Assembly (NCBI GenBank): GCA_903921325.1
Contig: CAIXPL010000008.1
Coordinates: forward strand, 124,001 to 188,000
Length of the DNA: 64,000 bases
Reading direction: 5' to 3'
Source: an uncultured Pseudomonadota bacterium
GTDB lineage: Bacteria > Pseudomonadota > Gammaproteobacteria > Burkholderiales > SG8-39
In this document: positions 44,900-53,858 of the stretch, piece by piece
Layout: every line of letters begins with the position of its first letter
Numbering within the stretch: position 1 is the first letter of the stretch
Position numbers and translations under genes: made by a program
The notes under the pieces: generated by a model
The model's input: the letters and a program-made list of their open reading frames with translations, nothing else
Database searches by the model: none
What the model was told of the DNA's origin: nothing

Positions 44900-46183
44900 A
44901 TGTCTGACTTCGCATACAGAGACGCTGCTGCCGCCGCGCTGTCATCATTGACTGGCGTCGATTCGATCGTCCGAGAGCTTGCGAGGGCCACAAGATGGCG
45001 TGACGAGCTCGAGCGATCGCTGCGGCCGACGTTGGCAATACAAGCGCAGATTGAGCAGATCAAGAACAGCCTGAGCGCGTCGGCCTACGCGAGAGACTAT
45101 TTGGCCGCGAACTCGGTCGCCAATATGTTGGAGCAGCAGCAACGTCTCGTGCGCGACGCCATCGGGCCGCTGGCGCAACTGCGGGCGGAGTCAATATGGG
45201 AGCGCGAGCGCGCCCAGATATTGGCGTTTTCGCAATCGTCGATCTCTCTGCAAAGCTACGCCAAGACCATAGCTGATACGCAATTTTCAGCCATGGAAGC
45301 GGCGCGCAAAGCCTACGAAAGCATCAACGGCACAGCCAAGAGCATCATGGATTCGCTCGATGCCGAACGCAGGGCCAAGATCGACGCCGCAAGTAGGCCC
45401 TATGCCAGCCTTGTCGAGTCGCTCACGCGCGAGAGCGCGAGCGCCAAGGCGCTGCGGGACATCGTGGACGGAGCGTCTTGGATCAAGCAGTTGAAGATGC
45501 CGATCATCGACGCGGCTTCGGCGGCGGCCGTCGCGAAGACATGGGGCATGGAAGGCGCGTTGCGCGAGATTCGGTCGATGGGGCTCGACGCGCAAGCCAT
45601 GAAGGCCTTCGCCACCACTTTCGCGGGAATGGGCGAGGTTGGCGCCTGGGAAGCCGATGACGATGCTGGTGACAAGCCAGGAGCGGCCAAGGCTCCCCGT
45701 CGCCTGTCGCCCGAGATGTGGCTTTCCATCTTCAGCGTGCTCTTGGCGATCCTGGTTCCCATATGGCAAAAAATGGATTCCGACGCCACCGAGGCGCGGC
45801 TCACGGCAGAGATCAAAGGCGCCTCTGTCCAGCTTGACGATCACGAAAAGAGGACTGTGGAGCGGCTTGATGCGCTCACGCGCATGGTTGATCGAATGAT
45901 GGAGCAGAGCGCGGCCAAGGCCGTGGGAGAAGTCGATTTTGTGGTCCGCTCCCGCGTGGCGTTGATTCGAGCCGCTGGAAAATCAGGCTCGCATGTCGTG
46001 GCCGAGGTGTTCCCGAATCAGGTGGTCAAACTGGTCTCGGAGAACGGCAAGTGGATTGAAGTGAGTTACTTTGATTGGAATGCCCAAGAAGAGCGCTCGG
46101 GTTGGGCGTTGAAGAAATATTTCCTGCGCGTCAACGTCAGCGTGACCGCCGCGCAGCCGGTTGTCTGGGAGGACAAGCAGTGA
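44900..46183 (+). CDS. Unknown helical, single-membrane-span protein with SH3-like C-terminus, inside the hsd operon
   Basis: Protein of 427 aa, not assigned to a family. Residues 1 to about 255 are alanine-rich helix (SFAY..., IVRELARATRWRDELERSL, QQQRLVRDAIGPLAQLRAESIWERERAQ). One probable membrane span follows (MWLSIFSVLLAILVPIWQK), then a coiled segment (LDDHEKRTVERLDALTRMVDRMMEQ) and a C-terminal SH3-like strand region (VRSRVALIRAAGKSGSHVVAEV ... VKLVSENGKWIEVSYFDW). GAGG lies upstream of the ATG. Its stop overlaps the GTG start of hsdR (GTGA), so it is coupled to the nuclease subunit. May be an accessory or membrane-linked effector of the restriction system (inference). Confidence 0.8.
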   Translation: MSDFAYRDAAAAALSSLTGVDSIVRELARATRWRDELERSLRPTLAIQAQIEQIKNSLSASAYARDYLAANSVANMLEQQQRLVRDAIGPLAQLRAESIWERERAQILAFSQSSISLQSYAKTIADTQFSAMEAARKAYESINGTAKSIMDSLDAERRAKIDAASRPYASLVESLTRESASAKALRDIVDGASWIKQLKMPIIDAASAAAVAKTWGMEGALREIRSMGLDAQAMKAFATTFAGMGEVGAWEADDDAGDKPGAAKAPRRLSPEMWLSIFSVLLAILVPIWQKMDSDATEARLTAEIKGASVQLDDHEKRTVERLDALTRMVDRMMEQSAAKAVGEVDFVVRSRVALIRAAGKSGSHVVAEVFPNQVVKLVSENGKWIEVSYFDWNAQEERSGWALKKYFLRVNVSVTAAQPVVWEDKQ

Positions 46184-49100
46184 GCGCAAAGCACAAAGAG
46201 AAGACGTTCGAGGATGAGGTTGTTTCCGACCTCGTCCAACATGGCTGGGTGGAAGGAAAGGCCGCTGGCTATGACCGGCAGCTTGGCCTCTTCTCCGATG
46301 ACGTGATCGAGTGGATCAAGCAGACGCAGCCCAAGGTCTGGGCCAAGATCAAGGCCGATCGCAATGGGCAAGACGAGGCGTCGGTGCTGACCCGCCTCGC
46401 AGACTGTTTGGAGAAAGAGGGCGCTCTGTCGGTGCTGCGCCATGGCTTCAAGGATGTCGGCGCGAAATTCGACATGTGCCAGTTCAAGCCTGGCCACGCG
46501 TTGAACCCGGAGATCATCGAGAAGCACGGCAAGGTGATCCTGCGCGTCGTCCGCCAGGTCAAATACTCCGCCAACCAAAACAACGACAACTCGATCGACC
46601 TGGTCTTCTTCGTCAACGGCATCCCGGTCTCGACCTGGGAGCTGAAGACCGATTTTACGCAGTCGATCGACGACGCCGTCAAGCAATACAGGGAAGACCG
46701 CCCGCCACGCGATCCGCAGACCAACAAGGACGAGCCGCTGTTGAAGTTCAAGCGCGGCGCGTTGGTCCACTTTGCCGTCAGCACCGCCGAAGTGGAGATG
46801 ACCACCCGCCTTGCTGGAAAGTCCACGCATTTCCTGCCGTTCAATCTGGGGCACGACGATGGCGCGGGCAATCCGCCGAATCCGAACGGATACCGGGTCA
46901 GCTACCTGTGGGAACGTGTGTTCGAGCGCTCGGCGCTGCTCGACATCTTGGGTCGCTTTGTGCATCTGGCCGTCGAGGAAAAGACCGACGACAAGGGCAA
47001 GAAATACAACGTCGAGACGATGATCTTCCCGCGCTTCCATCAGTGGGAGGCGGTCACCAGCCTGATCGAGGCGGCCGGCCAAGAAGGCTCGGGGCATCGC
47101 TACCTGGTCCAGCACTCGGCGGGCTCGGGCAAGAGCAATTCCATCGCATGGCTCTCGCACCAGCTATCGAGCCTGCACGCGGGCAATGCCAAGGTCTTCG
47201 ATTCGGTCATTGTCATCACCGACCGCACCGTTCTGGACGAGCAGCTCCAAGACACGATCTACCAGTTCGAGCACAAGCATGGCGTTGTCTGCAAGATCGA
47301 AGACAAGGCCGGAGCCAAGCCGAAGAGCGAGCAATTGGCCGACGCGCTGAAGGCCAACACGCCGATCATCATTTGCACGTTGCAAACCTTCCCGTTCGCG
47401 ATGGATGCAATCGCCAAGGACGCCTCCGCCAAGGGCAAGAAGTTCGCGATCATCGCCGACGAGGCCCATTCGTCGCAATCGGGCGGTGCGGCAAACAAGC
47501 TTAAGGCCGTGCTGACCGCCGACCTTGAGGCCGTGCTCACGCCGGAACGCATCAAGGAAATCGAGGACGGCGACGACATCTCCGCTGAAGAGGTCATGCT
47601 GGTCAGCATGCATGGGCGGTCGCAAGCCAAGAATCTGTCCTACTTCGCCTTCACCGCCACGCCCAAGGCCAAGACGCTGGAAATCTTTGGCCGCAGGCCC
47701 AAGCCAACAGAGCCCGCCGGCCCCGACAACCTGCCTGAGCCATTCCACTTGTATTCGATGCAGCAGGCGATTGAGGAGGGATTCATCCTCGACGTGCTCA
47801 AAAACTTCGTCACCTACAAGATGGCGTTCAGGCTGGCCCACAACGGCAAGGACTACTCCGATGACGACGTGGAGAAGTCATCCGCCTTGAAGAGCCTAAT
47901 GCGCTGGGTGCGCTTGCACCCCTACAACATCGCGCAAAAAATCGAGGTAGTGGTCGAGCATTTCCGCGCCAACGTGCAATGGCGCCTCGAAGGCCAAGCC
48001 AAGGCCATGGTCGTAGTAGCCAGCCGCAAGGAGGCCGTCCGCTGGAAGCTGGCCCTCGACGCCTATATCAAGAAGAAGGGCTACAAGGACTTGTCTGCGC
48101 TGGTCGCGTTCTCCGGCGACGTTGTTGATCCCGAAAGCGGATTCGATTCGGTGAGCGAGCGCTCGGAAAAGCTCAATGAAGGTCTCAAAGGCCGAGACAT
48201 CCGCGATGCCTTCGCGACCGAGTCCTTCGAGGTCCTCATCGTGGCCAACAAGTTCCAAGTCGGCTTCGACCAGCCCAAGCTCGTTTCGATGTATGTGGAC
48301 AAGAAGCTCGCGGGGGTGGCCGCCGTCCAGACGCTCTCGCGCCTCAACCGGACCTACAAGGGCAAGACGGACACCTTTGTCCTGGACTTTGTCAACGAGG
48401 CCGAGGAAATACTCGAAGCCTTCAAGCCTTACTTCCGCAAGGCAGAGCTCACTGGCGTCTCGGACCCCAACATCATCCACGATCTGCAATCGAAGCTCGA
48501 CGACGAGCAGATTTACCAGAGCTCGGAGGTCGATGCCTTCGTCGCCATCTATCTCGATCCCAAGGGCACCCAGGCCCAGCTGCAGGCCAAGATCGCGCCG
48601 TCAGTGGATCGATTTGGCAAGCGCTTGAAAGCGGCAAAGGATGCAACGCCCAAGGACGGCGCCGAGATCGACAAGCTCGCGTTGTTCCGCAAGGACTTGG
48701 GGTCATTCATCCGCGCCTACGACTTCCTGTCGCAGATCGTCAACTTCGCCGACACCGATTTGGAGAGGCGGTCGATTTTCTACAAGCACTTGCTGCCCGT
48801 TTTTCGCATCGACCGCGAGCAGTCCTCGCTCGATTTGTCTGCCGTGCTCATGACGCACTACAACCTGCGCAGCAAAGGCCAAGCCCAGATCACCTTGTCG
48901 AAGGAAGCCTCGGAAGACGGCAAGCTCTCGCCCTTGAACGAGGTCGGCGGCGGTGTCGCGAAAGATCCGGCCAAGGAGAAGCTCTCCGAGATCATCCAGA
49001 CCATGAACACGCTCTTCGAGGGCGAATTGACCGACGCGGACCTGCTGAACTACGCGAACCACATCCGCGATAAAATGATGGAGAGCCCGGTTCTGGCAAG

Positions 49101-49317
49101 CCAAGCGGCAGCCAACGAAATCGATCAGTTCGGCGCGAGCCCAGACTTTGAAAAGGTGATGATGAAGGCGGTGGTTGATGCCTTCAAGAGTCACAAGACG
49201 ATGTCTGAGCAGGTGCTAAAAAAGGACTCGATCAAGGATGGCCTCAGCGACCTGCTGCTCTCGATGGTCTACGAGGGACTTAAGGCGAAGTCGGCGGCGA
49301 CTGGTGCTGGCCCTTGA
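46180..49317 (+). CDS. hsdR: Type I restriction-modification system, endonuclease/translocase subunit HsdR
   Basis: Protein of 1,045 aa. N-terminal PD-(D/E)xK nuclease: SIDLVFFVNGIPVSTWELKTD near residue 153. SF2 helicase motor: Walker A HSAGSGKSNSIAWL near 313, IITDRTVLDEQL, DEAH box IADEAHSSQSGG near 427, and VGFDQPKLVSMYVDKKLAGVAAVQTLSRLNR. The start is a GTG at 46180 with GGGAGG 8 bases upstream, overlapping the stop of the preceding gene; an upstream frame to 46075 is inside that gene. Complete and apparently intact. Confidence 0.95.
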   Translation: MSAKHKEKTFEDEVVSDLVQHGWVEGKAAGYDRQLGLFSDDVIEWIKQTQPKVWAKIKADRNGQDEASVLTRLADCLEKEGALSVLRHGFKDVGAKFDMCQFKPGHALNPEIIEKHGKVILRVVRQVKYSANQNNDNSIDLVFFVNGIPVSTWELKTDFTQSIDDAVKQYREDRPPRDPQTNKDEPLLKFKRGALVHFAVSTAEVEMTTRLAGKSTHFLPFNLGHDDGAGNPPNPNGYRVSYLWERVFERSALLDILGRFVHLAVEEKTDDKGKKYNVETMIFPRFHQWEAVTSLIEAAGQEGSGHRYLVQHSAGSGKSNSIAWLSHQLSSLHAGNAKVFDSVIVITDRTVLDEQLQDTIYQFEHKHGVVCKIEDKAGAKPKSEQLADALKANTPIIICTLQTFPFAMDAIAKDASAKGKKFAIIADEAHSSQSGGAANKLKAVLTADLEAVLTPERIKEIEDGDDISAEEVMLVSMHGRSQAKNLSYFAFTATPKAKTLEIFGRRPKPTEPAGPDNLPEPFHLYSMQQAIEEGFILDVLKNFVTYKMAFRLAHNGKDYSDDDVEKSSALKSLMRWVRLHPYNIAQKIEVVVEHFRANVQWRLEGQAKAMVVVASRKEAVRWKLALDAYIKKKGYKDLSALVAFSGDVVDPESGFDSVSERSEKLNEGLKGRDIRDAFATESFEVLIVANKFQVGFDQPKLVSMYVDKKLAGVAAVQTLSRLNRTYKGKTDTFVLDFVNEAEEILEAFKPYFRKAELTGVSDPNIIHDLQSKLDDEQIYQSSEVDAFVAIYLDPKGTQAQLQAKIAPSVDRFGKRLKAAKDATPKDGAEIDKLALFRKDLGSFIRAYDFLSQIVNFADTDLERRSIFYKHLLPVFRIDREQSSLDLSAVLMTHYNLRSKGQAQITLSKEASEDGKLSPLNEVGGGVAKDPAKEKLSEIIQTMNTLFEGELTDADLLNYANHIRDKMMESPVLASQAAANEIDQFGASPDFEKVMMKAVVDAFKSHKTMSEQVLKKDSIKDGLSDLLLSMVYEGLKAKSAATGAGP

Positions 49318-49366
49318 CTTTGGCGACGAAGATTTATGCACCGGCGCATAACGCCAACTCCGCCGT

Positions 49367-49593
49367 TCACGGACCCGAATTGAGTCTGCATTGCAACGCC
49401 ATCTCGTAGGCCTTCTCGAAATGCGGAGCGAGCGGGCACTCGATTGACTGGTGCTGCGCAATGACAGTTGCCTTGTCCGAGTCGCCAAGCCGACCTTTGA
49501 ATATCAGCCAAGAAAACAGATGCGAAGTGGTTTGCGCGAGGGCATGGCCTGAATCTTCAGCCAGCTTTCGAGCCTTCATGTCGTCGGTGATGA
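49367..49593 (-). pseudogene. PIN-domain protein remnant (C-terminal part)
   Basis: The minus strand reads ITDDMKARKLAEDSGHALAQ, followed by TSHLFSWLIFKGRLGDSDKATVIA, the second half of a PIN-domain protein (the TDD motif holds metal-binding acidic residues). The 5' part is missing and the coding match stops where the IS66 remnant begins, so the insertion probably removed it. Confidence 0.55.
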
Positions 49594-49645
49594 GTAAGCG
49601 TCCGCTCAGGGCCATTGTTGTCTGACGTTGGCTGAATACGCAAGA

Positions 49646-49675
49646 TGGTGTCCACCAACTTTTTGGTGGACACCA
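49646..49675. repeat. Hairpin upstream of IS66 tnpA
   Basis: 13-bp perfect inverted repeat TGGTGTCCACCAA / TTGGTGGACACCA with a CTTT loop, ending 1 base before the tnpA GTG at 49677; it would cover its ribosome binding site. Confidence 0.75.
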
Positions 49676-49676
49676 A

Positions 49677-50104
49677 GTGAACAAAGATGGCGTGGTGCGC
49701 GCCGAGCCGATCACGGTGACGCGCAACGGCAGGCGGTACTTCAGCCGCGAATATAAGCAGTCGGTGTGCAGGCCTGCCTCGCGCCGGGGGCGTCGATTGC
49801 TGCGGTGGCCCTGGCGCACGGGTTCAACGCCAACCTGGTGAGACGCTGGCTGGTCGAGGAGCAACGGCGCAACGCGGCTGCTGGTTCGAGACTGGTGCCG
49901 GTAGTGATCGATGAATCGACAGCGCCATCGACAACGGCGAATTCGCCTTTGGCTGCAGAGGCAGCGACCTCGCCATCGGAATGCACATCGGCCGCCACGG
50001 GCACGATCGAGCTGCAAGTCGGTGCCGCGAGACTCAGTGTGCGCGGCCCGGTTGACGAGCGGACATTGGCGAGCGTGGTGAAGGCGATGGCCAGCTGGCG
50101 ATGA
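49677..50104 (+). pseudogene. IS66 tnpA, frameshifted
   Basis: First frame: VNKDGVVRAEPITVTRNGRRYFSREYKQS, typical IS66 TnpA start. Near 49763 a one-base loss shifts the frame; the remainder VQACLAPGASIAAVALAHGFNANLVRRWL continues TnpA in the next frame and ends at 50104 (ELQVGAARLSVRGP...). Inactive. Confidence 0.75.
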
Positions 50105-50544
50105 TGGGGCTGTTGCCCACGGGCACGCGCGTGTGGCTCGCCGCTGGCGTGACTGACATGCGAAAGGGTATGGATGGTCTCGCGGGACTCGCGCAGATGG
50201 CCGTTGCGATCCGCTATGTGCTCACGCGCTGGAGCGCATTGACCCGCTACACCGAGGACGGCACGATCGAGATAGACAACAATGCCGCCGAGCGCGCGCT
50301 GCGCACGGTTGACCTGGGTCGAGGCAACTACCTCTTTGCCGGTTCCGACGCCGGTGGCGAGCGCGCCGCCGCGATGTACAGCCTCATCGGATCGGCAAAG
50401 CTCCTTGGCCTCGATCCGGAGCGTTACCTGCGCGAGGTGCTCACCCGCATCGCCGATCATCCGGTGAATCGGGTCGACGAACTGCTCCCCTGGAACCTCG
50501 CCGCCGAAATCACCGACACTACCGAGCAGCGACTGGCTGCCTGA
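50101..50544 (+). pseudogene. IS66 tnpB-tnpC deletion chimera
   Basis: An intact frame of 147 aa whose first 28 residues (MMGLLPTGTRVWLAAGVTDM then RKGMDGL) are TnpB and the rest is the C-terminus of the TnpC transposase (DGTIEIDNNAAERALRTVDL, NYLFAGSDAGGERAAAMYSL, DHPVNRVDELLPWN). About 1.5 kb between them is gone but the fusion stayed in frame. Confidence 0.8.
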
Positions 50545-50665
50545 GCTTCACGCTGCCGTAAAGAACGGTGCTGCGTGTACGCTTACGCCGAATCCGAATT
50601 CGGCGCAGGAGCACTGAGGCGCTTTCGTTGCACAATTACTGGTACCACATTGCGAGGTCACGATT

Positions 50666-50902
50666 ATGCCGACAGATCCTCTAGAGCCCCTCAACCCGCT
50701 CTCGCGCTGTAACGTCGTGCCCGAGGGATACACTTTGATCGTGCCCGACTATCCCGAGTATCCCGATCTGACCGACGAAGAGATAAACGAGATCAACCGC
50801 CTCGCCGGCGTCGATCTCACCGACATTGTCTGGCTGTGGGGGTATGTTCCGGAGGAATGGCTCAGCGCGCCCCCGAAGCCCTACGCGAAGCCGAAACCCT
50901 AG
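50666..50902 (+). CDS. Small acidic hypothetical protein
   Basis: Reading frame of 78 aa with GAGG upstream. Proline- and acid-rich (VPDYPEYPDLTDEEINEINRLAG) ending SAPPKPYAKPKP. No family recognised. It is followed 56 bp later by another small gene on the same strand. Confidence 0.45.
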   Translation: MPTDPLEPLNPLSRCNVVPEGYTLIVPDYPEYPDLTDEEINEINRLAGVDLTDIVWLWGYVPEEWLSAPPKPYAKPKP

Positions 50903-50958
50903 GTGCGAGCGCCACGGAGCGCTTTTTCAGGGACGCCCCTTTCGGAAGGAAAATCCTC

Positions 50959-51162
50959 ATGCAGTGCAAAGCACAGGCCCGCTCCACGGGCCAGGCCTGC
51001 CGGGCGCCGGCGCTCGCGAACGGGCTTTGCCGGCATCACGGCGGGCGCGATGAGCACGCGGGGCTCGCGGCTCAGGACCGGCTTTTCCGGGCGATCTTCG
51101 GGATCGACCGGCAGCGCGAGCGGGCCTCGGCCTGGTCGGAGCCCTTAAGACCTCCCGACTGA
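50959..51162 (+). CDS. Small zinc-binding HGG-motif protein
   Basis: Protein of 67 aa: CKAQARSTGQACRAPALANG then LCRHHGGR, the Cys/His pattern (C-x8-C-x9-C-x2-HGG) seen in small proteins of prophages and mobile elements. AAGGA precedes the ATG. Function unknown; probably a DNA-linked accessory of mobile DNA. Confidence 0.55.
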   Translation: MQCKAQARSTGQACRAPALANGLCRHHGGRDEHAGLAAQDRLFRAIFGIDRQRERASAWSEPLRPPD

Positions 51163-51916
51163 GGGGAAATCGCCCCATCGGCCTGGCATTCGATACAAGC
51201 CAGCCGTTCACGATGGGAGCGGACATGAGGGCCCGAACACCCTCATTTGCGCCTATTCGGGCGCCTCTGCCGCCGCGCAGCGGAGGGTGGAACACTTATG
51301 TCGCTCTGAAGCGGAGAGCGGCGGCGAAGAGGGCAAAAGGGCGCGTGGCGGGGCGCGTGTGTCGCCGGCCGGCCGATGTGGGACAGTTTCTGTCGTCATC
51401 GCCCGCGATCGGCACCCGTTCATGATTCGCTGGCAGCGGTTCGGATCGGGCATCCTGCCCATGTTAGCGGGGGTGGAAATCCGCGTGATTCTGGGGGTCG
51501 CGCGCGCTCACTGACGAGCGGTTTTCAGCTCGATCTGGTGGCCCACGAGCGCGCCGGCGTCACTCCAGTCAGCTGCAAGTACTTGAACAAACGCAAAATC
51601 GCTTGTAGGAGGAAAGCATTCAGCGGGCTGGCCAAGCACGATCAATGCCTGATTTCAGCACACCCCCAGAATGACGCGGTTTCAGACCACCGCCAACAAA
51701 AGGTGATCGTCTTCATGCCGGGATGGTGCCGCAATTACGAATTGCTGCGTTGAATGGCCGTTACGTCCAGGCAGGCGGGCTGAAGTGGCTACCGGAAGAG
51801 GTCGGCTGGTGGCGCGCCCTGTGGGATCCTCGCGGTGCCTGATACCAGTGAGCCTGGACTTCATGGATCAGCTCGAGATGATTACTTGCCAGAAACGTGA
51901 GTGACGGGGAGTGACG
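51163..51916. other. Region without a convincing gene
   Basis: About 750 bp. Short open frames exist on both strands but none shows a recognisable protein or good start. The first half is very GC-rich, the second closer to average, which suggests degraded cargo. Confidence 0.5.
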
Positions 51917-53161
51917 ATGGAATCTGCCGAATTGGAAACGGTCTTGGGAACAGTACACGAGTTACTGGTCGCGCATGGCCATGGGGCTGCGGCTGAATTG
52001 GTTAAGTCGTGCCCGGCCCGCGCAGAGAATACGGCCTACGATAACTGGAACGGTGGGACCGAAATCTGGCAAGTAAGGATCGAAGTGCCCCCCGCGGACT
52101 TCGGACGCCTGGGAGCAAAGCGCGCTGTTCTTGAACAGCAAATTACTAACTGCCTGACCATCGTGCTGGAGATCGAAAGCCACGATTGGTACTCGGCCAA
52201 GATCGTGCCGGCCAAAGTCGAAGCGCAAGATTGGCGGTCGAAAGGCGCTGCGTTGCCGCGCCAGGTGCGCGTGAAGATCGTCGACGAGCTTCGCTTGGCC
52301 GAGGTTGAGTGGAACGGAACGCTGAATGAAGTCGAGTTTCTAGGGCGTCTTTTCGACCTGGCGGCGATGCCCTCCCTAGATGCTCGCTTCCAAACCGCTG
52401 CTGCCGATATTTGGCAGCACCGCGTCAACAATTGCGACTGGCCACGCGATTGGGTCTACACAGACAGCCGGCTGCAGCTTCTCGACGGGCCTCACGAGAG
52501 GTTTCTGGAATTCCTGTGTGAAGTGGTGAACCCCTTAGCGCGCCCGGATCGTGATGAAGCGCTCAAGCTTGTCGCGCAATTCAACGACCACCTGCGATCC
52601 TGCGGATGGGAAATCCTCGAGGAAGAACGTGTTGCGGGCCGTCCACGATTTGCGTATCACGACAGATCGCAACTCGGCGCACGCACGGCTTCAAGAGCTC
52701 GTAGCGTGGCCGACGCGCTGGACTCAGGCTGGATGCGAAAGAGAATCGAGCAATTGGAGCGATCCATCGAAACCGACCCTGATGGGGCGATCGGCACTGC
52801 CAAGGAGCTGGTCGAGGCCTGTTGCAAATCGATCCTTGAAAAACGCGGCGTGGCGATCGCAACAGCCGATGATCTGGGTACTCAAACGAAGAAGTTGGCC
52901 AAGGCTCTTCAATTGGTCCCCGAGGGGGTCACTGATGCTGCCAAGGGCGCCAACAACATTCGTCGCATTCTTCAGAACCTTACGCAGCTAACCCACCACC
53001 TGGCGGAACTTCGCGGGCTGTACGGAACCGGGCATGGGCGAGACAGTCAGTTTCGTGGCCTGCAGCCGCGCCACGCGCGGCTCGCCGTGGCCGCCGCAGT
53101 GGCGTTTATCGATTTCGTATCCGAGACGCATCGGCATCGACCGATGCCTAAGGGAACGTAG
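51917..53161 (+). CDS. Abi_C-domain (abortive infection-like) protein
   Basis: Protein of 414 aa. The N-terminal half is unrecognised (VLEQQITNCLTIVLEIESHDWYSAK, DELRLAEVEWNGTLNEVEF). The C-terminal part matches the Abi_C domain: SIETDPDGAIGTAKELVEACCKSILEKRG, DLGTQTKKLAKALQLVPEG, GANNIRRILQNLTQLTHHLAELRGLYGTGHG, LAVAAAVAFIDFVSETH. Proteins with this domain occur in phage-defence islands; the mechanism is not known. ATG at 51917 with GGGAG upstream. Confidence 0.7.
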   Translation: MESAELETVLGTVHELLVAHGHGAAAELVKSCPARAENTAYDNWNGGTEIWQVRIEVPPADFGRLGAKRAVLEQQITNCLTIVLEIESHDWYSAKIVPAKVEAQDWRSKGAALPRQVRVKIVDELRLAEVEWNGTLNEVEFLGRLFDLAAMPSLDARFQTAAADIWQHRVNNCDWPRDWVYTDSRLQLLDGPHERFLEFLCEVVNPLARPDRDEALKLVAQFNDHLRSCGWEILEEERVAGRPRFAYHDRSQLGARTASRARSVADALDSGWMRKRIEQLERSIETDPDGAIGTAKELVEACCKSILEKRGVAIATADDLGTQTKKLAKALQLVPEGVTDAAKGANNIRRILQNLTQLTHHLAELRGLYGTGHGRDSQFRGLQPRHARLAVAAAVAFIDFVSETHRHRPMPKGT

Positions 53162-53293
53162 CTGCACTGGACACAGCCGGAATCCGCGGCTGGCGATACG
53201 TGGGGCCTCCGCCCCGATGCTTACAATGTCAATCAAAGAGGTAAACATGCTTAGGTCAGGCCGTGTTGCCATCACGATCGCTTGTTTGATGTC

Positions 53294-53716
53294 ATGAGCA
53301 ATGAACGAGCGTCTTATGACGACTATCCGCATCGACAGGGGCTAGAAGCCTTGGCTACGCTGGTAGCTGAGAAGCGTGCTCGCACTGCAGTTGTGCTGAG
53401 GATAGGCTTGGGGCTTGCCTGCGCATTTGGGATTGCGGCTTTCTTGCTCGGCGATGCCCACATTCATGGCGTTGGCCTTGGGGCCATCGCTGGTACCACT
53501 GCATTTCTTACCTTCATCGCCTCGATTGTTGTGGGCCACCGGTCGAGCGGGATTTCCGAAGCCGAGTACGCCGCGTTGCCCGGCGCGCGGGACGCAAGGG
53601 GCCGCCACCGATGCATCCATTGCGGCAATCGAGGTCTTTGGAAGCGCACGCCATACAAAACTAGCACAACAATTGCGGCTTGTAGTAAATGCGAGAAACA
53701 CCTATATTCCACGTAG
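53294..53716 (+). CDS. Two-span membrane protein with C-terminal zinc ribbon
   Basis: Protein of 140 aa: two membrane helices (IGLGLACAFGIAAFLLGD, VGLGAIAGTTAFLTFIASIVVG) followed by a soluble tail with CIHCGNRGLW and CSKCEKHLY, a CxxC-x18-CxxC zinc ribbon. No family recognised. It lies between the Abi_C and WYL-like genes. Confidence 0.6.
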   Translation: MSNERASYDDYPHRQGLEALATLVAEKRARTAVVLRIGLGLACAFGIAAFLLGDAHIHGVGLGAIAGTTAFLTFIASIVVGHRSSGISEAEYAALPGARDARGRHRCIHCGNRGLWKRTPYKTSTTIAACSKCEKHLYST

Positions 53717-53858
53717 CAACTTGTCCGCAGGGCCGTTCGGGCTTCCTTTATGGAACCGCTGACAATCTATTTCATCGACAGTCAATCAGTGTTAACACCA
53801 CAGCCAGCGCCCGCTAGGCAAGCCCACTGCCCTTCGACGCGCTCGACGGCTGACCGCG

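Larger units (their letters stand above)
49594..50586 (+). mobile_element. IS66-family remnant with internal deletion
   Basis: The ends read GTAAGCGT inward on both sides (49594-49601 and complement at 50579-50586), as in IS66-family elements. It keeps a frameshifted tnpA and a fused tnpB/tnpC, about 1 kb instead of 2.5 kb. No matching 8-bp target duplication was seen. Confidence 0.75.

Noticed and set aside
46311-47504. A 397-codon plus-strand frame inside hsdR
   Set aside because: Second frame of hsdR; extreme Arg/Gly content and no motifs.
49741-50460. A 239-codon minus-strand frame
   Set aside because: Antisense to the IS66 remnant genes.
51213-51753. Open frames in the gap before the Abi_C gene
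   Set aside because: Arginine-rich low-information sequence, poor starts and no recognisable protein.
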